64,000 nucleotides of DNA. It comes from Corynebacterium argentoratense DSM 44202. GTDB lineage: Bacteria > Actinomycetota > Actinomycetes > Mycobacteriales > Mycobacteriaceae. Both the position numbers and the translations under genes were made by a program. The notes beneath the pieces were generated by a model. That model had not been told where the DNA came from. It was given only the letters and a program-made list of their open reading frames with translations, and made no database searches. Below are positions 42,428 to 51,887 of the stretch, piece by piece; position 1 is the stretch's first letter, and every line of letters starts with the position of its first letter. The DNA lies in contig NC_022198.1 of NCBI RefSeq assembly GCF_000590555.1, positions 1,008,583-1,072,582 on the forward strand, written 5' to 3'.

Positions 42428-43936
42428 TTAGAGTTTGCGCAGCACCGAGAAGAACATTGCATCTGTACCGTGCTTGTGCGGCCACATCTGGACGCTGGGG
42501 TACCTACCGAGGTCCTCCATGCCGCACGCAAGCGGGTGTGCGTCTAGTTCCTCTACCTGCCCCTGGTTGTTTTTCAGCAACCGGTCGACAATCCCGCGGG
42601 TTTCGCGCAGATCTGGCGAACAGGTGGAATAGACCATGACGCCGCCGGGACGAAGCAAATCAAGCGCGGCGGAGGCCAGCGCGTACTGCAGGCCTGTGAG
42701 TTCGTCGATGTCTGATTCCTGTTTACGCCAGCGTGCATCGGGGCGACGTCGAAGCGCACCTAGGCCCGAACATGGTGCATCGACCAGAATACGGTCATAT
42801 CCCTTGGCTAGCCCGCTGTCGCGCCCATCGGCGACGTGCACGTCTACGGGAAGGCCCTCACAGGACTTTTCCACGAGTGCAGCCCGGTGAGCTGCCGGTT
42901 CAACGGCGTCAACCCGTGCCCCGTCGACGCGCGCTAGCCCACCCAGCAAGGCTGCTTTTCCGCCGGGTCCTGCGCACAAGTCGAGCCAGCGCCCAGAGTC
43001 TTGACCGTTCGTGGGGGCCTCTGCGAGCGCACGGGCAATGACCTGGCTGCCCTCATCCTGAACTTGGGCGAGTGACTGCTTGACGGGCTCCAAGTCACCG
43101 GGGTCGCCGGATTCGAGGTAGACGGCGTAGGGGCTGTAGGCCCCCACTTCTCCACCGGTCAATACAGCAAGTTCTTCAGCGCTGAGCTCGCCGGGGCGGG
43201 CCGCCAAGTGAACAACCGGCCGTTGTGAATCGGCCTCGAGTGCTGCCTCGAGGTCATGCATGCCCAAGACTCGGGCGAAGCTCTGGGCAATCCATTCGGG
43301 GTGGGAGTGTCGAAACGCCAGACGTCCAAGTTCTGTGCTGGGTTGTAGGCGCTCAAGCCACACATCGACGTTGGTACGAGTGACCGTACGCAAAATGCCG
43401 TTGACGAAGCCTCGGGCCCGCTCCTGGCCAAGGAACACCACCAATTCCACGGTCGTGTCCACAGCTGCATGCTGGCCCACACGGGTGAACAACGATTGGT
43501 ACACGCCCAGGCGCAACGCCGCGCGCACCTCCGGAGCCATGGACTGCAGTGAGCGGCTGGACACCTTGGCTAACACGGCGTCAACAATTCCCTGAGCACG
43601 CAACGTGCCGTAGAGCAATTCGGTTGCGAACGCAGCATCGAGGCCGCTAAGTTTTTCAGCGCGCAGCAGTTTCGGCAAGACCAGGTTGGCGTAGGCTCCG
43701 TGCTCGCTGACCTCAATCAAGGCGCCGACGGCAACGATACGCGGTGCATCTACTCTGCCGCGTTGCGCCTTGCTCGAGCCACGATCGTTGGAGCTGCGGC
43801 CGTTATGGCCACGGGCGCTCGGCGCTCGATTGCCGGAGCGGCGCTGGTTCGAGTTGGTTTCACGGGCTGGTGTGTGCCCGGCCGACTTATTCGATGATTG
43901 GTTCTGAGTGGAGCGTGAACGAAAGCCACCAGCCAT
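42428..43936 (-). CDS. rsmB: 16S rRNA m5C967 methyltransferase RsmB
   Basis: 502 residues. Residues 1-65 are a disordered, basic Ser/Asn/Arg-rich tail. A NusB-like RNA-binding domain follows (about 70-200), then the SAM methyltransferase with WLDLCAGPGGKAALLG. Both cysteines of the m5C mechanism are present, in DAPCSGLGALRRRPD and YSTCSPDLRET. It methylates cytosine 967 of 16S rRNA. It starts 2 bp after fmt. Confidence 0.93.
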   Translation of the reverse strand: MAGGFRSRSTQNQSSNKSAGHTPARETNSNQRRSGNRAPSARGHNGRSSNDRGSSKAQRGRVDAPRIVAVGALIEVSEHGAYANLVLPKLLRAEKLSGLDAAFATELLYGTLRAQGIVDAVLAKVSSRSLQSMAPEVRAALRLGVYQSLFTRVGQHAAVDTTVELVVFLGQERARGFVNGILRTVTRTNVDVWLERLQPSTELGRLAFRHSHPEWIAQSFARVLGMHDLEAALEADSQRPVVHLAARPGELSAEELAVLTGGEVGAYSPYAVYLESGDPGDLEPVKQSLAQVQDEGSQVIARALAEAPTNGQDSGRWLDLCAGPGGKAALLGGLARVDGARVDAVEPAAHRAALVEKSCEGLPVDVHVADGRDSGLAKGYDRILVDAPCSGLGALRRRPDARWRKQESDIDELTGLQYALASAALDLLRPGGVMVYSTCSPDLRETRGIVDRLLKNNQGQVEELDAHPLACGMEDLGRYPSVQMWPHKHGTDAMFFSVLRKL

Positions 43937-43938
43937 GT

Positions 43939-44871
43939 TTAAGAAAACCTCATCCCATCAATGTCGGTTCCGCGCGCAAAGTCCTCAGCGGCCACCATTT
44001 TCTTACCCGGCGCCTGCAGCGCACCCAGTCGCACAGCACCATCTCCAGTGCCGACAAACACCGACGACTTGGTCGTCTTGATCAGCCCGGGCTCTAAGCC
44101 AGGCTCCTGCGCGGGTACAACCGGGCCGATCTTGAAGCGTTGATCTCCCAGTAGCGTCCACGCACCGGGAGCCGGCGTGTGCGCACGAATGGCGCAATCA
44201 ATTGCCTTCGTCGACTGATGCCAGTCGATGCGGGCATCCTCCTTGGTTATCTTTGGTGCATAGCTCGCCTCGCCGGACTGGGCACGAAGCACGGCTGTCC
44301 CCCGGCCCAGCTGGTCCATCGTGTCGACGAGCAGTTCCGCCCCACGATAAGCCAAGCGTGTCAACAGATCATCGGCCGTATCAGTGCCTTCGATCGCGTA
44401 CTCGCGCATGTCGATCACGGGGCCGGTATCCAGCCCTTCGTCGATGCGAAACGTGGACACGCCCGTGCTGGATTGACCGGCTTTGATCGCGGCTTGGACG
44501 GGGGCTGCGCCCCGCCACTGCGGCAGCAGGGAGAAGTGCAGGTTCACCCATCCGTGGGGTGCGATATCTAGTAGGTCCGGGGTGATGAGGTTGCCGTAAG
44601 CAACCACGGGAATGCAGTCGGGCGCAAGCTCTTCGAGCCTCTGCCTAATCTCCACCCCATCATCCGTATCCGGTTTAAGGCTGGTGGGGCGCAGCACCTC
44701 AATTCCATGCTCTAGTGCGCACTGGGCAACAGGAGAAGGCTGCAAGCTGCGGCCACGACCCCGCCGAGCGTCGGGGCGGGTCAAAACAGCAACCACGTCA
44801 TGCTCGGAAGCCAGTAATGCTTCGAGGGCTACCACGGCGGGTTCGGGGGTGCCTGCAAAGACAAGGCGCAT
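43939..44871 (-). CDS. fmt: methionyl-tRNA formyltransferase
   Basis: 310 residues from the ATG at 44871, whose A is also the last base of the def stop (TAATG). N-terminal formyltransferase domain: Asn110 and His112 in GWVNLHFSLLPQWRGAAP, and Asp148 in DEGLDTG. A C-terminal anticodon-stem-binding domain follows. It formylates initiator Met-tRNA with 10-formyl-tetrahydrofolate. It is coupled with def, which removes the formyl group. Confidence 0.96.
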   Translation of the reverse strand: MRLVFAGTPEPAVVALEALLASEHDVVAVLTRPDARRGRGRSLQPSPVAQCALEHGIEVLRPTSLKPDTDDGVEIRQRLEELAPDCIPVVAYGNLITPDLLDIAPHGWVNLHFSLLPQWRGAAPVQAAIKAGQSSTGVSTFRIDEGLDTGPVIDMREYAIEGTDTADDLLTRLAYRGAELLVDTMDQLGRGTAVLRAQSGEASYAPKITKEDARIDWHQSTKAIDCAIRAHTPAPGAWTLLGDQRFKIGPVVPAQEPGLEPGLIKTTKSSVFVGTGDGAVRLGALQAPGKKMVAAEDFARGTDIDGMRFS

Positions 44872-45440
44872 TAGATAAACCACTCCGATTCGCGAATCGT
44901 CTTCATTGCACGCTTCCTGCGTTCGGGAGTGAGGCGCTGCAGGAAGAGCACGCCATCGAGGTGGTCGGTTTCGTGCTGAATGCAGCGGGCAAGCAGACCT
45001 TTAGCCTTAAACTCCACGGGCTCGTTGTCCTTGGTGACGCCGCGAACAATCACGGCCTCATGCCGCTCAACCTCTTCGTACACACCGGGGATGGACAGAC
45101 AACCTTCGCGGGCGAGGACCTTGCCGGGTTCTCCCTCTAGAGCCTCACCTTGGTCGTAGTCGGCCCCTTTGACCTCTTCGACCTCGCTGACGTCGATGGG
45201 TTCCCACACAGGGTTGATCACGTGCCCTCTAGCACCTGGGACCTCATGGGAGCAGTCGTAGACGAAGACGCGGCGCAGAACACCTATCTGGTTAGCTGCC
45301 AGGCCCACCCCCTGTTGTTCATCCATAGTGTCGAGCATGTCACTGACGAGCTGTTCCAGGCTGTCATCGAAAGCAGTGACCTCGTCTGCGCGCGTACGCA
45401 GCACCGGGTCACCGAATAGGCGGACGGGGCGAATACTCAT
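44871..45440 (-). CDS. def: peptide deformylase
   Basis: 189 residues. The three metalloenzyme motifs are visible: GVGLAANQ (45-52), EGCLS (112-116, metal Cys) and HETDH (156-160). About 20 acidic residues between the first two motifs (near 85-108) form an insertion. It removes N-formyl from new proteins. The ATG at 45440 follows TAGGAT by 7 nt. Confidence 0.96.
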   Translation of the reverse strand: MSIRPVRLFGDPVLRTRADEVTAFDDSLEQLVSDMLDTMDEQQGVGLAANQIGVLRRVFVYDCSHEVPGARGHVINPVWEPIDVSEVEEVKGADYDQGEALEGEPGKVLAREGCLSIPGVYEEVERHEAVIVRGVTKDNEPVEFKAKGLLARCIQHETDHLDGVLFLQRLTPERRKRAMKTIRESEWFI

Positions 45441-45447
45441 GCCGACC

Positions 45448-45453
45448 ATCCTA
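45448..45453 (-). promoter_or_regulatory. -10 element, leaderless def-fmt
   Basis: TAGGAT on the minus strand lies 7 nt before the def ATG at 45440. Confidence 0.45.
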
Positions 45454-45495
45454 GCGCGCCAACTGTTGGGCATTGTCATCTGATCTGCACAGCGA

Positions 45496-47538
45496 TTATC
45501 CGATGTTCAGCGGGTCGACCTGGACGCGCAGTGGCAGGTTCTCTTTGCGTACTGCTCGCTGCACAAGTGCGGATTTCAGTGCCTTTCCCAACGCATTGCG
45601 CGAAGCCAATGGGCAGCGAACCAGCATGCGTTGCGCGGGCCCATAGGTGCTTGCGTCGTAGTCGCCCGGAAGCGTCGTGCCGGGCGGCAAATCTACAGGC
45701 CCGAGGATTTCCGTTCCCGCCGGAAGCTCAGAGCTATGCTGCAGCGCATCAAAAAATACTCCGAGCGAGTGCTCGGGCCCATCCACCGCAGCCATGTGCG
45801 CTGCCGGCGGCAAGTGCGTGTCCGCCCGTTCAGCAAACTCGCGAGCAGCGGCGCCCGCGGCGTCAAAGCGAATGAGCGACTGCACCACCGCAAGACCTGG
45901 GTCTGCCACGACAACGACCTCTCCCCCACGTTCGTAGGGGCGCACCAATGACGCCGCGTTCATCCAACGCCCCAACGCCTGCTCGCCGGCCCGAAGGTTT
46001 TGCTGGCCCAGAAAAGCCCAAGTATCCAAGATGACCAGGGCGCCATATCCCTGCTCGGCGACAGGCTCAGCCCCTGGTGTCGCGATCACGATCCGTGGTG
46101 AATCGCCCACCTCGCCCACCACATGGGAACCTCCCGAAGCAACCACAGGGTAGCCAGGAAAAGCCCGCCCGAGTTCCTCCGCTGTACGCTCACTACCGAT
46201 CACTACCGCGCGCAGCCGCATCGCGCCACACTCAGGGCACCGATAGCGAGCATCCGCACGACCGCACCACCGACACGTCGGGGCGACTGGCTCCTCACCC
46301 ACAGCATGGGGCAGGCTCAGTGGGCCATGACAGTGCCTACAACGTGCTGGCTCCCGACAACTACCACACGCAAGCGTCGGGACATAGCCCTTGCGCGGCA
46401 CCTGGAACAACACCGGCGCACCAGACTCTAGGGCCTTGCGCACCGCAGCGAAAGCCACACCGGGAATGCGAGCAGTGCGCGCGTGTGGGTCCCGATCCAA
46501 CGCGGCGTCATTATCCCCCACTGCACGAATCCGCGGAGACACAGCACGTAGAACCGGGGCCGGGGCAATCAGATTGTGTGCCCAGCCACGCTCAACCAGC
46601 AGGTGAGTCTCAGCCGTGCGATGGAAACCACCGATAATCATCGCGCAACCCGACTGCGCGCTACGAGTGGTCAACACTTCCCGCGCATGCACATACGGCG
46701 CCCGCGGATCAACCAGGTTATCGTCGCCATCGTGCAAAAGCACTGCCAGTCGCAAATCAGCCACAGGCGCGAAAGCCGCACTACGCGTACCGATGACTAT
46801 CCTCGAACGACCAAGCAATATATCCACGAAACGCCGGTAGCGGGCCTGTGGGCCAAGCTGGGAATTAAGGACCGTGATGTGCTTAGGGCTCACGTGCTGC
46901 GTACAGGCGTCCACCAAACGGTCAACATCGCGCTGATCCGGAACCACCACCAACACCCCGCCCCCAGTCAAAGCAGTTTTGACGATCAGTGCACTTAGCG
47001 CCTGCAACCAATCCCGGCCGGGCAGCATCTGCCACGCAGCACGCGCAGGCGCCCCACCCAAAACAGCATCAACAAAAGACTGGCCATGTGCGTAGGCCAT
47101 CCAGTCAGACAAATCAGGCTCAGATACCCCGCCCAGCTCTTCCCAGGTCGTGGATGCCGCGAGGGCGGCCTTTTCTGCAGCGGCGTGGCGTGGCGGAATG
47201 GCTGCGCGAAAAATGTCGCTGCGGGTTCCGGCATAACGCAATGCCAAGGAATCAACCAGGCGCGCTGTAGCAGGCGGGTATACCACCAGCTCAGATATCA
47301 CCCGGTCAATCCATGCAAGCTCACCGCTGTGGTCAGTATCTGACAGGCGCTCGATGATCAGCGCGTCAACTTTGCGGCCGGCGAAGCGGACACGGATGCG
47401 CACACCCGGCTGGGCTGCGGCGCTCAAATCCTCTGGAACCTGGTAGTCATAGAACCGGTCGAGCTGCGGAAGCCCCAACAACGGAACAACGCGCGCCACC
47501 GGCCTGTCTGAGGCGGGGACGCGCGGAGTTGTAGCCAT
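45496..47538 (-). CDS. priA: PriA-family primosomal protein N' (degenerate helicase)
   Basis: 680 residues. The N-terminal 3'-DNA-binding domain starts near PLLGLPQLDRFYDYQVP. The zinc-binding cysteines are intact (CGSCREPARCRHCHG, then CRWCG and CPECG). The helicase core is eroded: the Walker A position reads PGRDWLQALSALI with no GKT, and the DEAH-like box reads LLHDGDDN. Actinobacterial PriA proteins often look like this, so it may load the primosome without unwinding DNA. The ATG at 47538 lies 9 nt after TAAACT. Confidence 0.88.
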   Translation of the reverse strand: MATTPRVPASDRPVARVVPLLGLPQLDRFYDYQVPEDLSAAAQPGVRIRVRFAGRKVDALIIERLSDTDHSGELAWIDRVISELVVYPPATARLVDSLALRYAGTRSDIFRAAIPPRHAAAEKAALAASTTWEELGGVSEPDLSDWMAYAHGQSFVDAVLGGAPARAAWQMLPGRDWLQALSALIVKTALTGGGVLVVVPDQRDVDRLVDACTQHVSPKHITVLNSQLGPQARYRRFVDILLGRSRIVIGTRSAAFAPVADLRLAVLLHDGDDNLVDPRAPYVHAREVLTTRSAQSGCAMIIGGFHRTAETHLLVERGWAHNLIAPAPVLRAVSPRIRAVGDNDAALDRDPHARTARIPGVAFAAVRKALESGAPVLFQVPRKGYVPTLACGSCREPARCRHCHGPLSLPHAVGEEPVAPTCRWCGRADARYRCPECGAMRLRAVVIGSERTAEELGRAFPGYPVVASGGSHVVGEVGDSPRIVIATPGAEPVAEQGYGALVILDTWAFLGQQNLRAGEQALGRWMNAASLVRPYERGGEVVVVADPGLAVVQSLIRFDAAGAAAREFAERADTHLPPAAHMAAVDGPEHSLGVFFDALQHSSELPAGTEILGPVDLPPGTTLPGDYDASTYGPAQRMLVRCPLASRNALGKALKSALVQRAVRKENLPLRVQVDPLNIG

Positions 47539-47547
47539 AAGCCCGAT

Positions 47548-47553
47548 AGTTTA
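47548..47553 (-). promoter_or_regulatory. -10 element upstream of priA
   Basis: TAAACT on the minus strand lies 9 nt before the ATG at 47538; no Shine-Dalgarno sequence is seen. Confidence 0.35.
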
Positions 47554-47572
47554 CACGGATACAGCCAGGGGG

Positions 47573-48808
47573 TTAGGCGATACCTGCGGCAGCTTTGAGC
47601 TCATCAACACGGTTGACCTGCTCCCAGGGAACGTTAAGGTCATCGCGGCCAAAGTGCCCATAGGCTGCGGTCTGTGCATACATCGGGCGCAAAAGATCGA
47701 GCTCGCGAATGATCGCGGCGGGGCGAAGATCGAACACCTTCTCCACTGCGGCCTGAATGCAGGAGTCAGTGAGCCCTTGCTGGGCGGTGCCAAAGGTTTC
47801 GACGTAGAGCCCAACCGGCTTGGCGCGACCGATGGCGTAGGCTACCTGAACCTCAGCGCGGTGGGCCAGGCCAGCTGCAACGATGTTTTTAGCAACCCAA
47901 CGCATTGCGTAGGCCGCGGAGCGGTCCACCTTGCTGGGGTCTTTACCGGAGAAAGCGCCGCCGCCGTGGCGAGCCATGCCGCCGTAGGTGTCGACGATGA
48001 TCTTGCGTCCGGTCAGTCCTGCGTCACCCATGGGGCCTCCGAGGATGAAGGAGCCCGAGGGGTTGACCAGCAGCTTAAAATGCTCGCCCAGGAGGTTCGA
48101 GAGGTTGCTTGCCTCGACGACCGGCTTGACCACGTTGTCCAGTAGTTGGGTGTACAACCAGTCTTGGCTGATGCCGGGGTCATGCTGGGTTGAGATGACG
48201 ATGGTGTCGATGTACAGCGGTGTGCCGCCATCATCGTAGGCGAGGGTCACCTGGGTCTTGCCGTCGGGACGCAAGTGGTCGACGATGCCTTCTTTGCGGA
48301 CCTCGGTCAGGCGACGTGCCAGCTTGTGTGCCAGGGAAATTGGCAGGGGCATAAATTCGGGTGTCTCGTCAGTGGCGTAGCCAAACATCAGGCCTTGGTC
48401 GCCCGCGCCGTTTTGGTCTTCAACCTCGGTGTTTTCGCCGCTGCGTACCTCAAGCGCGGCGTCAACACCTGCGCCGATTTCCTGGCTCTGCTCGCCAATG
48501 GCGACCGTCACACCACAGGTGGTGCCATCGAAGCCGACCTCGGAGGAGGTGAAGCCAATGTCGCGGAGCTTGTTTCGGACCAATTGGGGGATCTCAACGT
48601 AGCCGTCGCAGCGAACCTCCCCGACGACGTGGACGAGACCGGTGGTGACTACGGTTTCAACGGCGACGCGCGAGTGGGGATCGACTGCGAGCATGGCGTC
48701 GAGGATGGTGTCGGAGATCGCGTCGCAGATCTTGTCCGGGTGTCCTTCGGTAACCGATTCGGAGGTGAATAGGCGCACTGTGTTGGCGTTGTTGGCGTTG
48801 TCAGCCAC
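47573..48808 (-). CDS. metK: S-adenosylmethionine synthetase
   Basis: 411 residues. [20 protein letters not shown] near residue 17, [12 protein letters not shown] near 135 and [19 protein letters not shown] near 285 are the ATP- and phosphate-binding motifs of MetK. It makes S-adenosylmethionine from methionine and ATP. The GTG start at 48808 has AAGGA upstream. An exact McbR-type operator lies about 70 bp upstream, over the coaBC stop. Confidence 0.96.
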   Translation of the reverse strand: MADNANNANTVRLFTSESVTEGHPDKICDAISDTILDAMLAVDPHSRVAVETVVTTGLVHVVGEVRCDGYVEIPQLVRNKLRDIGFTSSEVGFDGTTCGVTVAIGEQSQEIGAGVDAALEVRSGENTEVEDQNGAGDQGLMFGYATDETPEFMPLPISLAHKLARRLTEVRKEGIVDHLRPDGKTQVTLAYDDGGTPLYIDTIVISTQHDPGISQDWLYTQLLDNVVKPVVEASNLSNLLGEHFKLLVNPSGSFILGGPMGDAGLTGRKIIVDTYGGMARHGGGAFSGKDPSKVDRSAAYAMRWVAKNIVAAGLAHRAEVQVAYAIGRAKPVGLYVETFGTAQQGLTDSCIQAAVEKVFDLRPAAIIRELDLLRPMYAQTAAYGHFGRDDLNVPWEQVNRVDELKAAAGIA

Positions 48809-48874
48809 GGGGTTGGTCCTTCCAGCCGCTGTTCGCGGCGCGAGGTGAAGCGCTTAAGGTGTTCGTAGCCAATT

Positions 48875-48890
48875 TAGACTAAGCGGTCTA
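48875..48890. promoter_or_regulatory. mcbR-box: McbR operator upstream of metK
   Basis: TAGAC-TAAGCG-GTCTA is a perfect match to the McbR consensus TAGAC-N6-GTCTA. McbR is the TetR-type master repressor of sulfur and methionine genes in corynebacteria, and metK belongs to its regulon. The site covers the coaBC stop codon (48888-48890). Confidence 0.8.
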
Positions 48891-50156
48891 GATGTGCAAG
48901 CTGTCGAGAATCTTCGACGCGACGACCAGCTTGGAGGCGCGTTCAACGTCGCTATATCCGCCGTCTTTATTAACCAGCCAGCCTGCGTTGGTGGATTGCC
49001 CAAAAACCTTGTTGACGCCAACCTCATTACACATCAACACGTCACACCCCTTACGCGCGATTTTTTGCTGCGCATACTCGAGCGCGCTGTACTTATCGTC
49101 GCCTGTTTCGGCCGCGAACCCGACGATCGTCAAGTCGGGGTTATCGCCCGCGTCCCGTTGTTTAACGACGGTCGCGAGGATGTCCGGATTTTCCATCAAT
49201 TGGATACTGCGCAGCTCATTGGTGCTGCCTTTTTTAATTTTTGACGTCGCGGTGTATTCAGGCCGGTAGTCAGCCACTGCAGCAGCCATAATCAACACGT
49301 CGGCCGCGGCAGCGCCATCGGCAAACACTTCTGTGCGCACGGCGTCAAGCATGTCTTGAGCCGAACGAACAGGGACGATCCGCGCCGAAATCGGGGCGGG
49401 CATGTCATCGACGTTGCCAGTGATCAGCACCACATCTGCGCCCCGCTGAGCCGCGATCTCCGCCAGGGCGAAACCCTGTTTGCCTGAACTTCGGTTAGAG
49501 ATGAAACGCACAGGATCGATGTCTTCAACGGTGCCGCCAGCTGTGATGACAACCTTTTGGCCGTCGAGGTCGCGCGCAAAATTAGCGCCATCTACCGCTG
49601 CCAGTGCGAGCTGATGGATCTGTTCTGGATCCGGCAAGCGACCTGGGCCAGAATCGCTACCTGTCAACCTGCCGTGGGCGGGATCAATAACAATGACGCC
49701 GCGGCTACGCAGGGTCGCCACATTTGCTTGGGTCGCGGGATGTTGCCACATTTCAGTATGCATGGCGGGTGCCACGACCACGGGGCACGTTGCCATCAGC
49801 GCGGTTGCCGTGAGCAGATCGGCGGCACGACCGGCAGCCAAGCGTGCGATGAGATCCGCTGTAGCCGGTGCTATGACCAATAGGTCAGCGTTTTTCCCTA
49901 CCGAGACATGGCGGACTTCATCGACAGCTTCAAACACCGTCGTAGAGACCGGGTTGCCGGACAAAGCCTCAAAGGTAGCGGCGCCAACAAAGCGAAGCGC
50001 GGACTCTGTGGGTACCGCAGTGACATCATGGCCTTGTTCTTTGAACAGGCGGATCAGATTGCACGCTTTGTATGCGGCTATTCCCCCCGCCACGCCGACC
50101 ACCACGTTCAACCGGGCAGGCTTGTCTGTGGGTTTGTGTGCTGCAGATTGACTCAT
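48888..50156 (-). CDS. coaBC: CoaBC, phosphopantothenoylcysteine synthase/decarboxylase
   Basis: 422 residues from the ATG at 50156 (AGGAA just upstream); an ATG four codons earlier lacks a ribosome site. CoaC half: GVAGGIAAYKACNLIR and VVAPAMHTEMWQHPA. The loop that carries a cysteine in E. coli CoaC (ACGD) reads TGSDSGPGRL here. CoaB half: ITAGGTVEDIDPVRFISNRS. It joins cysteine to 4'-phosphopantothenate and decarboxylates the product, steps 2 and 3 of coenzyme A synthesis. Confidence 0.94.
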   Translation of the reverse strand: MSQSAAHKPTDKPARLNVVVGVAGGIAAYKACNLIRLFKEQGHDVTAVPTESALRFVGAATFEALSGNPVSTTVFEAVDEVRHVSVGKNADLLVIAPATADLIARLAAGRAADLLTATALMATCPVVVAPAMHTEMWQHPATQANVATLRSRGVIVIDPAHGRLTGSDSGPGRLPDPEQIHQLALAAVDGANFARDLDGQKVVITAGGTVEDIDPVRFISNRSSGKQGFALAEIAAQRGADVVLITGNVDDMPAPISARIVPVRSAQDMLDAVRTEVFADGAAAADVLIMAAAVADYRPEYTATSKIKKGSTNELRSIQLMENPDILATVVKQRDAGDNPDLTIVGFAAETGDDKYSALEYAQQKIARKGCDVLMCNEVGVNKVFGQSTNAGWLVNKDGGYSDVERASKLVVASKILDSLHI

Positions 50157-50208
50157 GCTTTTCCTCATTATCAGCGGGCAGTCCGTGGACCGTTGATGGT
50201 GGGTTGAA

Positions 50209-50245
50209 AAAACCTCCCCGAGGCATGGTGCCGTGAGGAGGTTTT
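50209..50245 (-). terminator. terminator downstream of rpoZ
   Basis: AAAACCTCC (50209-50217) pairs with GGAGGTTTT (50237-50245), and an inner GGCA/TGCC stem extends it. The T-rich tract is on the correct side for the minus strand. It separates gmk-rpoZ from coaBC. Confidence 0.65.
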
Positions 50246-50304
50246 CATCGTGTTCGAAAGCTACGAGAAGCTAGCATAGGGCGCGGTGCGCGACCGAGCT
50301 GCAG

Positions 50305-50595
50305 TTAGCCTTCGACGTGCTCGAGCAGACCGCGATCGATTTCGCGGAGCGCGATAGAAAGGGGCTTTTCGTTATCCTTCGGGGTAAGAAGCGGCCCAGC
50401 GAACTCGAAGACACCTTCGTCAGACTGGTGGTAGTAGCTGTTGATCTGACGGGCCCGCTTAGCTGCAAAAATGACAAGCGCATACTTAGAAGAAACCTTC
50501 TTCAGTAGGTTGTCAATCGGCGGTGCGGTAATACCAATCGGATCATCGAAGATGGCATCGTTGACCGAATTTTCTTGGTTAAGGACGTTTGTCAC
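50305..50595 (-). CDS. rpoZ: RNA polymerase omega subunit
   Basis: 96 residues from the GTG at 50595, one base after the gmk stop. [28 protein letters not shown] is the omega core (marker for about residues 24-51), followed by [10 protein letters not shown]. Omega helps fold and assemble beta-prime. Longer upstream frames are not conserved. It is coupled to gmk, as in most actinobacteria. Confidence 0.93.
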   Translation of the reverse strand: MTNVLNQENSVNDAIFDDPIGITAPPIDNLLKKVSSKYALVIFAAKRARQINSYYHQSDEGVFEFAGPLLTPKDNEKPLSIALREIDRGLLEHVEG

Positions 50596-50596
50596 A

Positions 50597-51178
50597 TTAA
50601 GCCTTATCGGTTGGTTTGAGAAGAATAGTGCGAAGCGCGTCGACAGCTCGGTCGACGTCTTCATTAACCACCACGCTGTCGAACTCGTCTTGCGCAGCGA
50701 GCTCAGCCTTGGCGGTAGCGAGGCGACGTTCGATCACCTCAGGCGTTTCAGTACCACGACCGGTGAGACGCTCGACGAGAATCTCCCAGGACGGTGGTGC
50801 AAGGAACACGGTTTCGGCGTCTGGGCACAATGCCTTAATGGAACGAGCGCCCACCAGGTCCACTTCAACGAGAACCGGACGCCCCTCGTCCAGAGCATTC
50901 CGGATGGGCTCGGCCGGAGTTCCGGAGCGTTGAATGCCCCCATGGATATCCGCCCATTCGAGCATCTCACCTTGATCGATGCGACGCTGGAACTCGTCCT
51001 TGGTCACAAAGAAGTAGTCGACGCCGTCGACCTCACCGGGGCGAGGTGCTCGGGTAGTCATAGACACCGAAAAATATAGACCGGGAACTTCCTCGCGTAG
51101 ACGCTGGACAACCGTGGACTTACCCACGGCAGAAGGGCCAGCTAGAACAACTAGCGAGCCCCGAGAATCGCCGGACAT
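50597..51178 (-). CDS. gmk: guanylate kinase
   Basis: 193 residues. The P-loop is [11 protein letters not shown] near residue 13, followed by the GMP-binding region [19 protein letters not shown]. It phosphorylates GMP to GDP. It lies between mihF and rpoZ, the usual actinobacterial order. The ATG at 51178 is the family start ([15 protein letters not shown]). Confidence 0.95.
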   Translation of the reverse strand: MSGDSRGSLVVLAGPSAVGKSTVVQRLREEVPGLYFSVSMTTRAPRPGEVDGVDYFFVTKDEFQRRIDQGEMLEWADIHGGIQRSGTPAEPIRNALDEGRPVLVEVDLVGARSIKALCPDAETVFLAPPSWEILVERLTGRGTETPEVIERRLATAKAELAAQDEFDSVVVNEDVDRAVDALRTILLKPTDKA

Positions 51179-51198
51179 ACCTGTGTGACCTCGCGGAA

Positions 51199-51519
51199 TT
51201 ATTCGCCGAAGCCGAAGCGCTCGAGGAGGGCGCGACGCTGACGCTCGCCCAGGCCACGAAGACGACGGGTCGAAGCGATCTCGAGCTCCTCCATGATCTC
51301 CTTAGCCTTGACCTTGCCTACCTTGGGCATAGCCTCGAGCAGTGCGGACACCTTGGTCTTGCCGATGATCTCGTCAGTCTGAGCCTGCTCGAGAACTTCC
51401 TTAAGGTTGGTGCCGCCGCGCTTGAGCTTTTCCTTCAGCTCTGCGCGTGCCTTGCGTGCCTCAGCGGCCTTCGCGAGGGCTTCCTTGCGCTGCTCATCGG
51501 TCAACTTGGGAAGGGCCAC
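51199..51519 (-). CDS. mihF: actinobacterial integration host factor MihF
   Basis: 106 residues. An N-terminal charged helix ([20 protein letters not shown]) is followed by the helix-two-turn-helix DNA-binding domain with [17 protein letters not shown] and [15 protein letters not shown]. It is a nucleoid-associated protein essential in several actinobacteria. The GTG at 51519 has a strong GGAGG upstream. The gene heads the mihF-gmk-rpoZ group. Confidence 0.94.
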   Translation of the reverse strand: MALPKLTDEQRKEALAKAAEARKARAELKEKLKRGGTNLKEVLEQAQTDEIIGKTKVSALLEAMPKVGKVKAKEIMEELEIASTRRLRGLGERQRRALLERFGFGE

Positions 51520-51540
51520 GGGGTTCCTCCATCTAGATTG

Positions 51541-51554
51541 CGGTTATATAACCG
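51541..51554. promoter_or_regulatory. perfect palindrome in the mihF promoter
   Basis: CGGTTATATAACCG is a perfect 14-bp palindrome 22 bp upstream of the mihF start. On the minus strand it contains a TATAAC -10-like hexamer, so a protein bound here would occlude the promoter. Confidence 0.4.
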
Positions 51555-51874
51555 GGGATTATTGTTAATAGCTGCGGTGTACGCCCAAAATTTTAGGGCA
51601 CAGCGTCGCGGACACACAGCATAGCGCCTTCGAATAAAAGGCTGACCATTGCGCCTAAGTTGCAACGGTTTGTTCCGCGAAGCTTGGATCAGTGTAGCAC
51701 CATCGTTATAAAAACACAGGTCGCTACCCCATTGTGCCAGCTCACCGGCTTGATTGAAACTACCTAGCACGATCAAAAATTGCCGCTGAACTGCGCTTTT
51801 ACTGCGGTATTTTTATCGCTTTTCATGGAGCACTCAAGCGTGTTGCATCCCCCTAGTTGTGCCCCGCCCCGAGG

Positions 51875-51880
51875 TATTGT
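51875..51880 (+). promoter_or_regulatory. -10 element, leaderless AEC transporter
   Basis: TATTGT lies 7 nt before the GTG at 51888. Confidence 0.45.
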
Positions 51881-51887
51881 TGGACGG

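Larger units (their letters stand above)
51520..51887. other. 368-bp divergent intergenic region, mihF / AEC transporter
   Basis: No gene is supported here; the transporter frame is open further upstream, but its conserved N-terminus and promoter spacing place its start at 51888. The region holds the mihF promoter (minus strand) and the transporter promoter (plus strand). A 14-bp palindrome is at 51541-51554. Confidence 0.5.

Noticed and set aside
51780-51887. N-terminal extension of the AEC transporter from 51780
   Set aside because: The extra residues are not membrane-like and would read through the promoter; the family starts close to the GTG at 51888.
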